DNA from: Shewanella sp. KT0246
GTDB lineage: Bacteria > Pseudomonadota > Gammaproteobacteria > Enterobacterales > Shewanellaceae
Direction: 5' to 3'
Assembly: GCF_019654955.1 (NCBI RefSeq)
Contig: NZ_BPEV01000017.1
Location: 1-64,000, forward strand
DNA length: 64,000 nucleotides
Every line of letters begins with the position of its first letter. The stretch's first letter is position 1. A model generated the notes under the pieces. The model saw only the letters and a program-made list of their open reading frames with translations. It did not search any database and had not been told where the DNA came from. Both the position numbers and the translations under genes were made by a program. Shown one piece after another: positions 47,715 to 57,357 of this stretch.

Positions 47715-50700
47715 ACAGACTCCTGCAAATCAGCTAATGCTTTAGCTGGGGCTAAAAAGGCCTCATTCAAGCTTTTGCTGATGGTCGTTTTTGCGCTTAG
47801 CATAGTGCAGCTTAAGCGGCCATCTTGGTGATAAAGTGCAATATCAGCCGTTAACGAGCGGCTGGTACTTTTAAGCACATTCAACACTAAATAACCTTTA
47901 TCGCCTGAGGCGAATGGGGCGTAAGTGGTTAACTCACCAATGGTTGACGGTAAGCTTGCAGCATCGTGTTTGATACGCGCCCACACTAACATGGCTTGTA
48001 AAAGTAAGTCTTCAGCAAAAGCCTGACTGCCACCTAACGCTAGTTGCGGTGTAAAGCTTGCGCAATCTAAAGCGTTAATTTGAGGCAACTCAACAGAACA
48101 AACCAATTGTTCATCGTTGGCAATTAACAACTGCTTTATTCCTTGTAGGCGAGGGCCGTGGAATAAACTGCCATTGCTATACAATTCACTATCAGTGCTA
48201 ATGACTTTGTCTGAGTTTGCTAATTGCTGCGCATTTTTTGCTGCTGTTGGTAGCGTGGTTGAAACCGCTTCTTTAGCAACTTTCTCATTAATAACCTTCT
48301 CATTAACAATCAGGTTTGCTTGATACTGAGGTCTTAGCAAGCTATCAAGGGCGTCACTTTGCATACGACTAGCAATCAGTGCTTTTAAGCCTGATTCAGT
48401 TTGCGTCAATGTCAGCGTTAATACTTGTGGTTCTTTAGTCTCGAAAATAATGCCTTTCAGCAATTTATAATCTTGAACCGTCACAGGCAGACCACACAAT
48501 TGTTGCGCAGTTTCACGCATCCATTGTATGGCGCACACTGTCGGTAGTACTGGATTACCCGCGATGCAATGATCTTCAAGGAAGGGCATTGCAACTGGGT
48601 TTAGTACACGTTCAACAGTAACCGCGTTGTTGACAACACGGTTAGCAGGAGTAGTAAAAGAAAGAATCAGCGAACCCTCGGCATTAAGCGAAGAGTCCGC
48701 ATTAAGCTTTTTTACAGCTGCGCCTGTTTTATCTGCTGAGCTTGAGCCCTGCATACTTGAACCAATTAACAGCTGTACGCCCGACTCAGACAATAGGCTG
48801 TGAGCAAACAAGTTTGCGCCTTTATCGAGTGGAATAACGTATACGCCGCGCTCAACAAACATTTTCTTCAATGCTGAACTGACCATTCCGCCATCCCAAG
48901 GGCCCCAGTTAAAGCTCATGACTTTAGCTTGCGGGTAGTTAGCTGCAAGTTGAAGTGCTGTCTTGTTGAGGATCTCATTAGACATTGAGTAGTCACTTTG
49001 GCCAGTATTGCCATAGAAACCGGCTGCTGATGAGAACATAGCAACCAGTTTTAACTTGCTTGCATCAATCGCATTGATGATGCCTGCAAAGCCCGACACT
49101 TTAGTGCCATATACACGGCCTAACTCAGCTAAGGTTTTGTCTTGAATATGTTTATCAGCGAGTACACCAGCACCATGAATGATGCCTGTAATCGGTTTAA
49201 CACCTGCAAGAGATTGCTTGATGGCTGCATCTGAGCTGACATCCATGCTGATGTACTCAGCACTTGCACCGACAGCTTTAAATGCTGCTAATGAGCGATC
49301 AATTTCTAAACTGCTGGTAATCGGCCAAACTAAGGCATCAATTTGCTTAGGTGTTGGCTTGTTACCTTGAGATTGAATAAATCCGATTGCTGCTGCTTTT
49401 AATTCTTTAGCCTGTTTGCCTTGAGCCCAAGTCGGTAAATTACCGGCTAAATGCTCACTGCGACCCGCTAAAATAAAGTGCGACTGAGTTTGTTTGGCAA
49501 GAGTAAGGGCACATTCAAATGTGACGCCTTTAGCACCGCCAGTCACCAGCACTGTATCTTCACTGTTTAGAGATGTGGTTTGGTAACGGGTTTGAGCAGT
49601 TGCCGTAGCTGATAAAGTATGACGACCTTGGTCGCTAATACCCACTTCAGCTGTTGCTGTATCAATATCAAATAACTCTGCAATAACGGCTTGTGCTAAC
49701 TCGACAGCTTCAAAGCTTGGGGTAATATCCAATGCTCTACAGAACACAGTTGGCCACTCATGACCTAATGTTTTAGTTAAACCTGATAATGCAGCTTGGT
49801 TTAGCTCAGCCTTTGCAAGCTCGTTACTGTTTAAGTAACCGAATCCACCATCAATGCGGCTAACAGTCATAAAGCTTACGCGCTCAGTTTTAGCCAGTTC
49901 AGCAAATGATTGCTGAAGGTGTTTAGCCATCAAGAAAGCTTGCTCTACAGCTACAAAAGCTGAATCACTTAATGGCAAAGCACCTTGTGCTGCTAGTTGA
50001 GGTTGCAGGTGAACAAAACCGGCAATCTTATGCTGCTTGCTAATTTGAGCAATGACATCGCTAATCGCGTCGTCATTGACCGCAGATAAAGTGAAGCTGG
50101 CAATATCACTGCTCAGCGGTGATTGCGCAGATGTCACTGACTCAGGGCTACGAATAACGGCGACGGTTAGGCCTGTTGCTACTAATTTTTCAGCTAAAAC
50201 ACCTGCGTTATGGCCGTCATCATTGATAACGATACAGGCGTCTTTTGAAAAACCGTCAACTAACTTATCCGCCGCTGGTAGCTTTTTTAGCGCAACTTCC
50301 TGATGAGGAGGTAAGTCAGTTGCTAACTCAGCTGTGGCAGGTGAAGTGTCAGTTGAGCTTAGCGTTGGCTGAGAGCCTTCAGCTGCACTTGTCGAAAGTT
50401 TAGAGCCTTCAGCAGGTAGTTTAGAGTTCATGTAGCTAACGATTTCGCCTAGGGTGCGACACTCTGCTAAATCTTCAGGGTTTAATTCAGGTAAGCCTGG
50501 TAGCTCGTCTTGAACCGTCCCTAAAATTTCAACACGCTTGATCGAATCGATGCCTAAATCCGCTTCCATATCCATGCTTAATTCAAGCATTTCAGTTGGG
50601 TAACCGGTTTTTTCAGCAACCACAGTCATCATTGTGCTTTGTACTTCTTTTGCGCTCAGGGCTGTCTCAGCTGATAAACCACTAACTGCTGGAGCTGCTA

Positions 50701-53700
50701 CTTGAGAAGCGCCTGCTGCGGTCTGTGTATTAGCGTCTGTGGCTGCACTTGTAGGAAGCTTGCTGTTCATGTAGCTAACGATTTCACCTAGTGTACGACA
50801 CTCAGCTAAATCTTCAGGGTTAAGCTCTGGTAGCGTAGGAAGTTCATCTTGAACTGTACCTAGAATTTCAACACGTTTGATTGAATCTATGCCTAAATCC
50901 GCTTCCATATCCATGCTTAATTCAAGCATTTCAGTCGGGTAACCGGTCTTCTCAGCAACCACAGTCATCATCGTGCTTTGAACTTGTTCCGCACTTAAAC
51001 CTGATGTTTGAGTAGCAGCTACTTGAGCAGCGCCTGCGGCAGCCTGTGTATTAGCGCCTTCAGCAGGAAGCTTAGTGTTCATAGCGCCTGCGGCGGGTAG
51101 TTTACTACCCATATAGTCAACGATCTCACCAAGTGTACGACACTCAGCTAAATCTTCAGGGCTGAGTTCAGGTAGTGTTGGTAATTCGTCTTGAACTGTA
51201 CCTAAAATTTCAACACGCTTGATTGAATCGATGCCTAAATCTGCTTCCATATCCATGCTTAATTCAAGCATTTCAGTTGGGTAACCGGTTTTTTCAGCAA
51301 CCACAGTCATCATAGTGCTTTGAACTTCTTGTGCGCTTAAACCTGATGCTACATGAGCAGCGCCTGCGGCGGGTAGTTTGCTACCCATATAAGACACAAT
51401 TTCACCAAGTGTACGACACTCAGCTAAATCTTCAGGACTTAGTTCAGGCAGTGTTGGCAGTTCGTCTTGAACAGTACCTAAAATTTCAACACGCTTGATT
51501 GAATCGATGCCTAAATCCGCTTCCATATCCATGCTTAATTCAAGCATTTCAGTTGGGTAACCGGTTTTTTCAGCAACCACAGTCATCATCGTGCTTTGAA
51601 CTTCTTGTGCGCTCAGGGCTGTCTCAGCTGATAAACCACTAACTGCTGGAGCTGCTACTTGAGAAGCGCCTGCAGCGGAGCTTGTAGGAAGCTTAGTGTT
51701 CATAGCGCCTGCGGCGGGTAGTTTACTACCCATATAAGATACGATTTCGCCAAGCGTGCGACATTCAGCTAAATCTTCAGGGCTTAGCTCTGGCAGTGTT
51801 GGCAGTTCGTCTTGAACTGTACCTAAGATCTCAACTCGTTTGATGGAATCGATGCCAAGGTCAGCTTCCATATCCATGCTTAATTCCAGCATTTCAGTTG
51901 GGTAACCTGTTTTTTCTGCAACCACTTCAAGCATAGTGTTGAGTACTGTTTCTGCGCTAAGACCTGAAGCAGCAGGGGCGGAAACGGCTGTGTGAGTTGC
52001 ATTTGCAGTGTCGCTGTTCATAGCGCCTGCGGCCGGTAGTTTACTACCCATATAGTCAACGATTTCGCCAAGAGTACGACACTCGGCTAAATCTTCAGGG
52101 CTTAGCTCTGGCAGTGTTGGAAGTTCGTCTTGAACAGTACCTAAGATCTCAACACGTTTGATTGAGTCGATGCCTAAATCAGCTTCCATATCCATGCTGA
52201 GTTCAAGCATTTCAGTTGGGTAACCTGTTTTTTCTGCAACGACTTCTAACATAGTATTCAGAACTGTTTGCGCGCTCAGGGCTGTTTGCGCGCTTTGAGC
52301 TGTTCCTGCGCTTAAGCCAGCAGGAGCAGTTACTGCAGAAGCTGTTACTACAGGATCGGCTACAGGAGCAGGTGCTTTAACTGGTTCAACACGTGGGGCT
52401 GGAGCAGCCATCGCGGCAGTTTGATCTACAGGTGTGGCTTTTGCTACTGGAGTGTTAACTGCTGGAGCAGGTACAGGAGCCGCTACTTTCATTGCTTCAA
52501 CTACTGGTGCCGCAATCACTGGAGTTGTAACGACAGGTTTGGCTGCTACAGGCGGATTAACAACAGGTGCATGGCCTGTCAACATGCTCAACGCATTTTG
52601 GCTTGATTGTGCTTGCTGCTCAAGGAACAAGGTATGGCTTTGCAATGTTTGCGCTTGATGCTGGTGGAATAGCTCCATTGAACGCTGTAGGCTCTCTGGA
52701 ATAGCGTGTCCTGCGGCGGCCATCTTACTTTGCTCTGCCATTAGGTGAGTAAAAGTCTCGCCATATTGTTGCGGAATCGCTAAGAACTGCTGATGTAGAT
52801 CGGCAGCTTGTTGTTGCGCGTTAAAGAAGGCTTCTAAGCTGCCAGCCGCCGGCGCGGTTTGAGCTTGAGGTGCTTTTGTTTGAGCAGCTATTGACTGAGT
52901 AGACTGGCTAGCAGGTGCTGCAGCATTGGATACTGTTGTTGTGCCAGATGCGGCAACTTCAACGTATTCAGTTTTAATGACTTCTTTTTCCACAATTTTC
53001 TCTACTACTTTTTCAACTGGTTTCTCGATAACTTTCTCTACAATCGTTTCAACAACTTGAGAAGTTACTTGGCCTGTTGCTAATGACTTTTCCATTTTGG
53101 CGCGAGTTGGCGCACTAATATGGTTGGTTGCATTGAGTTTAACGTTCATGCCTTTTGGCACAGCAGGGGCTGCTATTTCGGCTTGATAAGGGTCAACTTC
53201 AGTGAGCGGAGCACCTAAAACGTTAAGTTGCATTGCTGCAACGCGTAATTGCACATCACTATTGCCCTTTGGATTAGGGTTAATACTGATAACTGATACT
53301 GCCTCAGCTTTATTACCTAATGTCGCTTCTACCAATTTATGGAGTATGTTCTTAGGTCCAAATTCAACAAATACACGCGCACCAGCATCATACATATTGT
53401 TCAGTTGGTCAGTAAAACGAACTGACTGCAACATGTGCTGTTTGAAAGCGGCTTTAATTGATTTTGCATCTTTAGGGTGTTTTTCGCCCGTTGCATTTGA
53501 GAACAAATCGACTTTGCTTGCAGTAAATTTAGCTTTATCAATTGCCTTGGCAAAAGGTTTTTGCGCATGACCTACAAGCGGGGTGTGGAAAGCACCTGAT
53601 ACTGGCAATGCAATGGCTTTAAAGCCTAAAGCGCTAATGGCTTTAGCTGCATTTGCACAAGAGTCAGTTGGGCCAGCAATCACTAATTGAGTCGCAGAGT

Positions 53701-56116
53701 TATAGTTAGCGACTTTAACACCATCAAACTCACTGATGCATGTTTCTAGTTTGGCGATATTATCGCTATTTGCTGCATCTGCATCGTTAGCTGGCAAGAT
53801 AATGGCGTACATGGTGCCTTTATCTAATTCGTTACCGTCTTTATCGACTGCAGAAGCCGCCATTGAATCGCCACGAGCAAATGATAATTGGTAGTAATCA
53901 TCATTTGAAATAACACCTGCTGCACATAATGCTGACAGTTCACCAAAGCTGTGACCTGCAAACATATCAGCGCTGAAGCCAGATTGAGTAAACAATTGGT
54001 ATTGGCTCATGCTCACTACACCAATGGCGCTTTGTGCGTTATCAGTGCGGGTGAGTAAAGCTACTTGCGCATCTTTATCTGCTTTTTCAAATGCAGGAAT
54101 AGGGAACATGACTTTTGATAATGGCGTTTTATCAAAGCTTGCAAATACCTTGTCGGCTTTGACTAATTGCTGGCGCATTTCAGGGAAGTGACAAGCGACT
54201 TCAATGCCCATGTTGACGTACTGAGAGCCTTGACCTGCAAATAAAGCCGCTACTTTAGGTGCGTTAGTCGCTTTTTTGCCTTTAGTCGTCTTTTGGTTTG
54301 CATTAGTCGTGATGAGTGCAGATGAGCGGTAGCTAGTGCCAGATGGTAGTTGCCATGCATCAGCGTCGTTACTTAGCTGCTTTAACGATAAACCAAGTTG
54401 GGTGGTTAATTCATTAAGGCTTGATACCACAAGGCCTAAACGCGCAGCTGAGTCATCTAGAGTGCGTACTGCATAAAGCTTGGCGATGCGAGTGAGCTCT
54501 GCTTGTTCAATGCTGCTATTGTCAGTCCCTTTTAGGCTACTGATTTCAGCGTTAAGCTTGTTAACTTCTGCAATTAAGGCAGCTTTGTTATCAGCACTAA
54601 TTAGTAAGCTTTGTGCTACTTGGCGTTGACGGTATTTCTCATCACGGCTGTGCTCTGGGCTGTATTCTTCCAATACTAAGTGGAAGTTTGTGCCACCAAA
54701 ACCGAACGAACTTATACCAGCACGGCGAGGAGTGCCGTCTGGTCGAGGCATCCAAGGGCGTGTTTCGGTATTAACGAAAAACGGTGAATCCTCAACATTA
54801 AGCTTAGGGTTTGGTTTAGAGACGTTAATGGTCGGTGGGAGTACTTTATGGTGCAGAGCAAGGGCTGCTTTAATGACACCAGCAGTACCAGCAGTTGATT
54901 TAGTGTGACCCACTTGTGATTTCACTGAACCTAAAGCAATGTGTTGCTTGGTTGGATCGTTTTCACCAAATACAGATTTAAGGCCGTTAAACTCGGCAAC
55001 ATCACCTGCAGCAGTACCCGTGCCGTGTGCTTCAATTAAGCCAACTGTTTCAGGGGCGAAACCTGCATCATCATAAGCACGTTTTAACGCTTTAGCTTGG
55101 CCTTCAGGACGCGGAGCATAAATACTCTTGAACTTACCATCTGATGAAGCGCCAACACCTTTAATTACTGAGTAAATACGGTCGCCATCACGCTCTGCAT
55201 CTTCAAGACGCTTAAGGGCTACCATGCCGATACCTTCACCAATCATCATACCTTTTGAGTCGATATCAAATGGCTGAATGGTTTCATTGGTGGTGAACGC
55301 AGGGGTTTTTGAGAAACTCATATACATAGATGGTGAGTTATCGGTACACACACCACCTGTGATCATCATTTCACTGCGGCCTTCAACTAGCTCAGTTAAT
55401 GCCATGCGCATTGCTGCAAGAGAACCTGCACATGCAGCATCAACCACACAGTTCATGCCGCCTAAGTCGAAGCGGTTAGCAATACGACCAGCGATAACAT
55501 TACCTAGTGAGCCTGGGAATGAGTTTTCTTCCCAGTGAATGTATTGATCTTGGAACTTTTTGATCAACATATCGCTGTCAGCATCACTTAGACCACTGCT
55601 CTTAAATACTTTCTTTAATACAGGATATTGTAGACGTGCCGTTAAGCTTGCATTGATCTTTTGACCACCACCCACACCCAGCGTAATACCGATTTTGTCG
55701 GTGTCGTACTCTGATGTTACACCTGCGTCAGCTAAGACTTCTTTGGCGATAACCAATGAAAGTAATTGAGACGTATCTGTCAGTTCTAAGATATTTGGCG
55801 GCAGGCCAAACTCCATTGGGTTGAAGTCAACTTCTGGGATAAATCCACCACGCTTACAGTAGCTTTTATCTGGGGTGCTTTTATCAGCATCAAAGTAATC
55901 TTCAGCGCGCCAGTGAGTATCAGGCACTTCTGTGATGGCATCAATCTTTTCACTGATTAAGTCCCAAAACTTATTCAGGTAACGAGAGTTTGCAAAGATA
56001 CTCGCCATGCCGACGATGGCAATTGGCATATCTTTAAGACGCTTGTTCAGTCTAGTATCTTGCGATTGACTGTTATCTTGAGAGGGCGTCTCAGGATTAG
56101 TAGGGGTTTGGCTCAT
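47711..56116 (-). CDS. pfaA: PUFA synthase subunit PfaA (KS, MAT, six ACPs, KR, DH-like)
   Basis: A 2801-residue iterative synthase. Ketosynthase: residues about 30-480, active Cys229 in VVDAACAGSLAAM. Malonyl-CoA acyltransferase: Ser723 in AGHSFGELSALC. Then a linker with Glu/Lys/Val repeats (EKPVEKVVEKIVEK), and a second rich in Ala, Pro and Gln. Six acyl carrier domains follow at residues about 1280-1890, each with LGIDSIKRVEIL; the Ser carries phosphopantetheine. Ketoreductase: VLVTGGAKGVT near 2187 with YGNTGQSDYSMSN. The C-terminus has a PKS-type dehydratase-like fold (LEDHCIAGNPVLP near 2512). The ATG overlaps the pfaR stop by 4 nt. Confidence 0.98.
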   Translation of the reverse strand: MSQTPTNPETPSQDNSQSQDTRLNKRLKDMPIAIVGMASIFANSRYLNKFWDLISEKIDAITEVPDTHWRAEDYFDADKSTPDKSYCKRGGFIPEVDFNPMEFGLPPNILELTDTSQLLSLVIAKEVLADAGVTSEYDTDKIGITLGVGGGQKINASLTARLQYPVLKKVFKSSGLSDADSDMLIKKFQDQYIHWEENSFPGSLGNVIAGRIANRFDLGGMNCVVDAACAGSLAAMRMALTELVEGRSEMMITGGVCTDNSPSMYMSFSKTPAFTTNETIQPFDIDSKGMMIGEGIGMVALKRLEDAERDGDRIYSVIKGVGASSDGKFKSIYAPRPEGQAKALKRAYDDAGFAPETVGLIEAHGTGTAAGDVAEFNGLKSVFGENDPTKQHIALGSVKSQVGHTKSTAGTAGVIKAALALHHKVLPPTINVSKPNPKLNVEDSPFFVNTETRPWMPRPDGTPRRAGISSFGFGGTNFHLVLEEYSPEHSRDEKYRQRQVAQSLLISADNKAALIAEVNKLNAEISSLKGTDNSSIEQAELTRIAKLYAVRTLDDSAARLGLVVSSLNELTTQLGLSLKQLSNDADAWQLPSGTSYRSSALITTNANQKTTKGKKATNAPKVAALFAGQGSQYVNMGIEVACHFPEMRQQLVKADKVFASFDKTPLSKVMFPIPAFEKADKDAQVALLTRTDNAQSAIGVVSMSQYQLFTQSGFSADMFAGHSFGELSALCAAGVISNDDYYQLSFARGDSMAASAVDKDGNELDKGTMYAIILPANDADAANSDNIAKLETCISEFDGVKVANYNSATQLVIAGPTDSCANAAKAISALGFKAIALPVSGAFHTPLVGHAQKPFAKAIDKAKFTASKVDLFSNATGEKHPKDAKSIKAAFKQHMLQSVRFTDQLNNMYDAGARVFVEFGPKNILHKLVEATLGNKAEAVSVISINPNPKGNSDVQLRVAAMQLNVLGAPLTEVDPYQAEIAAPAVPKGMNVKLNATNHISAPTRAKMEKSLATGQVTSQVVETIVEKVIEKPVEKVVEKIVEKEVIKTEYVEVAASGTTTVSNAAAPASQSTQSIAAQTKAPQAQTAPAAGSLEAFFNAQQQAADLHQQFLAIPQQYGETFTHLMAEQSKMAAAGHAIPESLQRSMELFHQHQAQTLQSHTLFLEQQAQSSQNALSMLTGHAPVVNPPVAAKPVVTTPVIAAPVVEAMKVAAPVPAPAVNTPVAKATPVDQTAAMAAPAPRVEPVKAPAPVADPVVTASAVTAPAGLSAGTAQSAQTALSAQTVLNTMLEVVAEKTGYPTEMLELSMDMEADLGIDSIKRVEILGTVQDELPTLPELSPEDLAECRTLGEIVDYMGSKLPAAGAMNSDTANATHTAVSAPAASGLSAETVLNTMLEVVAEKTGYPTEMLELSMDMEADLGIDSIKRVEILGTVQDELPTLPELSPEDLAECRTLGEIVSYMGSKLPAAGAMNTKLPTSSAAGASQVAAPAVSGLSAETALSAQEVQSTMMTVVAEKTGYPTEMLELSMDMEADLGIDSIKRVEILGTVQDELPTLPELSPEDLAECRTLGEIVSYMGSKLPAAGAAHVASGLSAQEVQSTMMTVVAEKTGYPTEMLELSMDMEADLGIDSIKRVEILGTVQDELPTLPELSPEDLAECRTLGEIVDYMGSKLPAAGAMNTKLPAEGANTQAAAGAAQVAATQTSGLSAEQVQSTMMTVVAEKTGYPTEMLELSMDMEADLGIDSIKRVEILGTVQDELPTLPELNPEDLAECRTLGEIVSYMNSKLPTSAATDANTQTAAGASQVAAPAVSGLSAETALSAKEVQSTMMTVVAEKTGYPTEMLELSMDMEADLGIDSIKRVEILGTVQDELPGLPELNPEDLAECRTLGEIVSYMNSKLPAEGSKLSTSAAEGSQPTLSSTDTSPATAELATDLPPHQEVALKKLPAADKLVDGFSKDACIVINDDGHNAGVLAEKLVATGLTVAVIRSPESVTSAQSPLSSDIASFTLSAVNDDAISDVIAQISKQHKIAGFVHLQPQLAAQGALPLSDSAFVAVEQAFLMAKHLQQSFAELAKTERVSFMTVSRIDGGFGYLNSNELAKAELNQAALSGLTKTLGHEWPTVFCRALDITPSFEAVELAQAVIAELFDIDTATAEVGISDQGRHTLSATATAQTRYQTTSLNSEDTVLVTGGAKGVTFECALTLAKQTQSHFILAGRSEHLAGNLPTWAQGKQAKELKAAAIGFIQSQGNKPTPKQIDALVWPITSSLEIDRSLAAFKAVGASAEYISMDVSSDAAIKQSLAGVKPITGIIHGAGVLADKHIQDKTLAELGRVYGTKVSGFAGIINAIDASKLKLVAMFSSAAGFYGNTGQSDYSMSNEILNKTALQLAANYPQAKVMSFNWGPWDGGMVSSALKKMFVERGVYVIPLDKGANLFAHSLLSESGVQLLIGSSMQGSSSADKTGAAVKKLNADSSLNAEGSLILSFTTPANRVVNNAVTVERVLNPVAMPFLEDHCIAGNPVLPTVCAIQWMRETAQQLCGLPVTVQDYKLLKGIIFETKEPQVLTLTLTQTESGLKALIASRMQSDALDSLLRPQYQANLIVNEKVINEKVAKEAVSTTLPTAAKNAQQLANSDKVISTDSELYSNGSLFHGPRLQGIKQLLIANDEQLVCSVELPQINALDCASFTPQLALGGSQAFAEDLLLQAMLVWARIKHDAASLPSTIGELTTYAPFASGDKGYLVLNVLKSTSRSLTADIALYHQDGRLSCTMLSAKTTISKSLNEAFLAPAKALADLQESV
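50420..52330 (-). repeat. Six near-identical tandem ACP-coding repeats inside pfaA
   Basis: The phosphopantetheine-Ser codons lie near 52165, 51847, 51502, 51225, 50885 and 50545, giving periods of about 277-345 bp. The ACP cores are almost identical in protein and close in DNA; linkers differ in length and share Ala-rich blocks such as SKLPAAGAM. The array should be prone to copy-number change by recombination. Confidence 0.95.
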
Positions 56117-56985
56117 TTTGAGTCTCCAATGTTCAGCTCTGTGACGGCTGAATGATAATTTTGCATGCGGTTTATGGTGTCCAATTGAATTGGAGTACCA
56201 GGAAATCGTGCTAAAAAGCTGTGGTAATTCTTAACAAGCAGTTTGCGTAAGTGGAATGGCCCATCTTTAAGAACACTTTCCATATAACGTTCAGTAGCTT
56301 GGGTGTGACTGTCTTGGTAGATATCGAGGTAAATCCAGTCGGACTTTAAGTCGACACCTAACATAATGTTGTAATTTTTAGCCTCAGTGAGATGAGGTGG
56401 AATTGTTAACGACACAACCTGAACCACATTGATGTTGGTGGACTCAGGTGATTCAAGGGTTTTTGATAGCGTTTCTGGGTTTAGTGTATAAGTCGCTACA
56501 TCTGTACCCTGAACAATAGGTAACTGGTTAAAGTAACGCTCAGGAACATAAGGGCTTTCAAACTCATCGAGTTTCGATACTCCGTAGCGTTTTAAGCAGC
56601 GGGCAAGTCCAGAACGAGAGACGTTTTTATTAATAAACTGTTGAGTGACTTTAAGTAGCCTGTCTAAAGGCATTTTTAGTTGATAGCGCAGTCCCACCAC
56701 AACGTATTCTTCCATTGGTGAAAGAGTGGTTTTTAAGTGATGTGGAGTATTAGGCGTATCGCTGATGGAGTCACGTTTGCGCCACTTTCTTACTGTCGCT
56801 TCAGAGATATTGAGGATTTTAGCTAACTGGCTGACACTAAAGTCGGAAGCTTGAATGAATTGACGCATTTCTGGGGTCGTCGTTGCATTGCGATGGCGCA
56901 CAGGCGTGCTTGCAACATCACAATCGGAAGGTATTTTTTTGCTCACAGTTTTAGTGGCTGATTTAGCTTGTCGGTTTGCTGTCAT
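56113..56985 (-). CDS. pfaR: PUFA synthesis transcription regulator PfaR
   Basis: A 290-residue protein. After a basic Ser/Thr/Lys-rich N-terminus, residues about 45-70 form a helix-turn-helix (FSVSQLAKILNISEATVRKW). A second helical part (LKMPLDRLLKVTQQFINKN) and a region resembling the integrase catalytic fold follow (IMLGVDLKSDWIYLDIYQDS), like IS481-type transposases turned regulator. PfaR is known as an activator of pfa genes in Shewanella. Its stop overlaps the pfaA start by 4 nt. The start has no clear ribosome binding site. Confidence 0.9.
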   Translation of the reverse strand: MTANRQAKSATKTVSKKIPSDCDVASTPVRHRNATTTPEMRQFIQASDFSVSQLAKILNISEATVRKWRKRDSISDTPNTPHHLKTTLSPMEEYVVVGLRYQLKMPLDRLLKVTQQFINKNVSRSGLARCLKRYGVSKLDEFESPYVPERYFNQLPIVQGTDVATYTLNPETLSKTLESPESTNINVVQVVSLTIPPHLTEAKNYNIMLGVDLKSDWIYLDIYQDSHTQATERYMESVLKDGPFHLRKLLVKNYHSFLARFPGTPIQLDTINRMQNYHSAVTELNIGDSK

Positions 56986-57357
56986 TTAAGGACGGCCATA
57001 GCAGAATGAACACTCCGTACAATCTATTGGGACTCTCTAAAAAATACTGAAGATTAACGTTTGTTCATCTTCATTATTAGCGTTTTAGCATAATCGAGCA
57101 TGCAGAGTACCTGAGGTTTCGGGTCGATACAATCACCCGAAACTAATTAATCACTGATTCGACCAGAACGAGCTAACACTTGTAAGCTGAATGGGTGATT
57201 TTGTTATAAAAAACGTTGCGGGTGTAAAGAGTGATCTGAGTCAATTATTCAACATTGTTACCGATCTATACTGAATTTATGGGTGTTTTATCTCCAACTG
57301 TAAACATAGTAAGACAAAGATATGGATAGTTTAATAATGTGAACAAAGGAGGCCATC
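56986..57357. promoter_or_regulatory. Divergent control region of pfaR-ABCD and the EF-G-like gene, with an inverted repeat
   Basis: A 372-base non-coding stretch. It contains GTTTCGGGT (57116-57124) and ACCCGAAAC (57135-57143), a perfect 9-bp inverted repeat with a 10-base spacer. It lies about 130 bases upstream of pfaR and about 215 upstream of the plus-strand gene. Both genes must have promoters here; I cannot place them with confidence. The repeat could be an operator or a 5' leader hairpin. Confidence 0.5.

Noticed and set aside
50420..52330. Regularly spaced near-identical DNA repeats that might suggest a CRISPR-like or satellite array
   Set aside because: The units are 277-345 bp and encode acyl carrier domains in frame within pfaA.
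52421..52658. Plus-strand open frames within pfaA (for example 52421-52606 and 52434-52658)
   Set aside because: They are antisense to the Ala/Pro/Val-rich linker, whose biased codons leave other frames open; no ribosome site or family match.
56113..56985. pfaR as a leftover insertion sequence transposase
   Set aside because: It is intact, has no terminal inverted repeats around it, and is coupled by overlap to pfaA as in other pfa loci.
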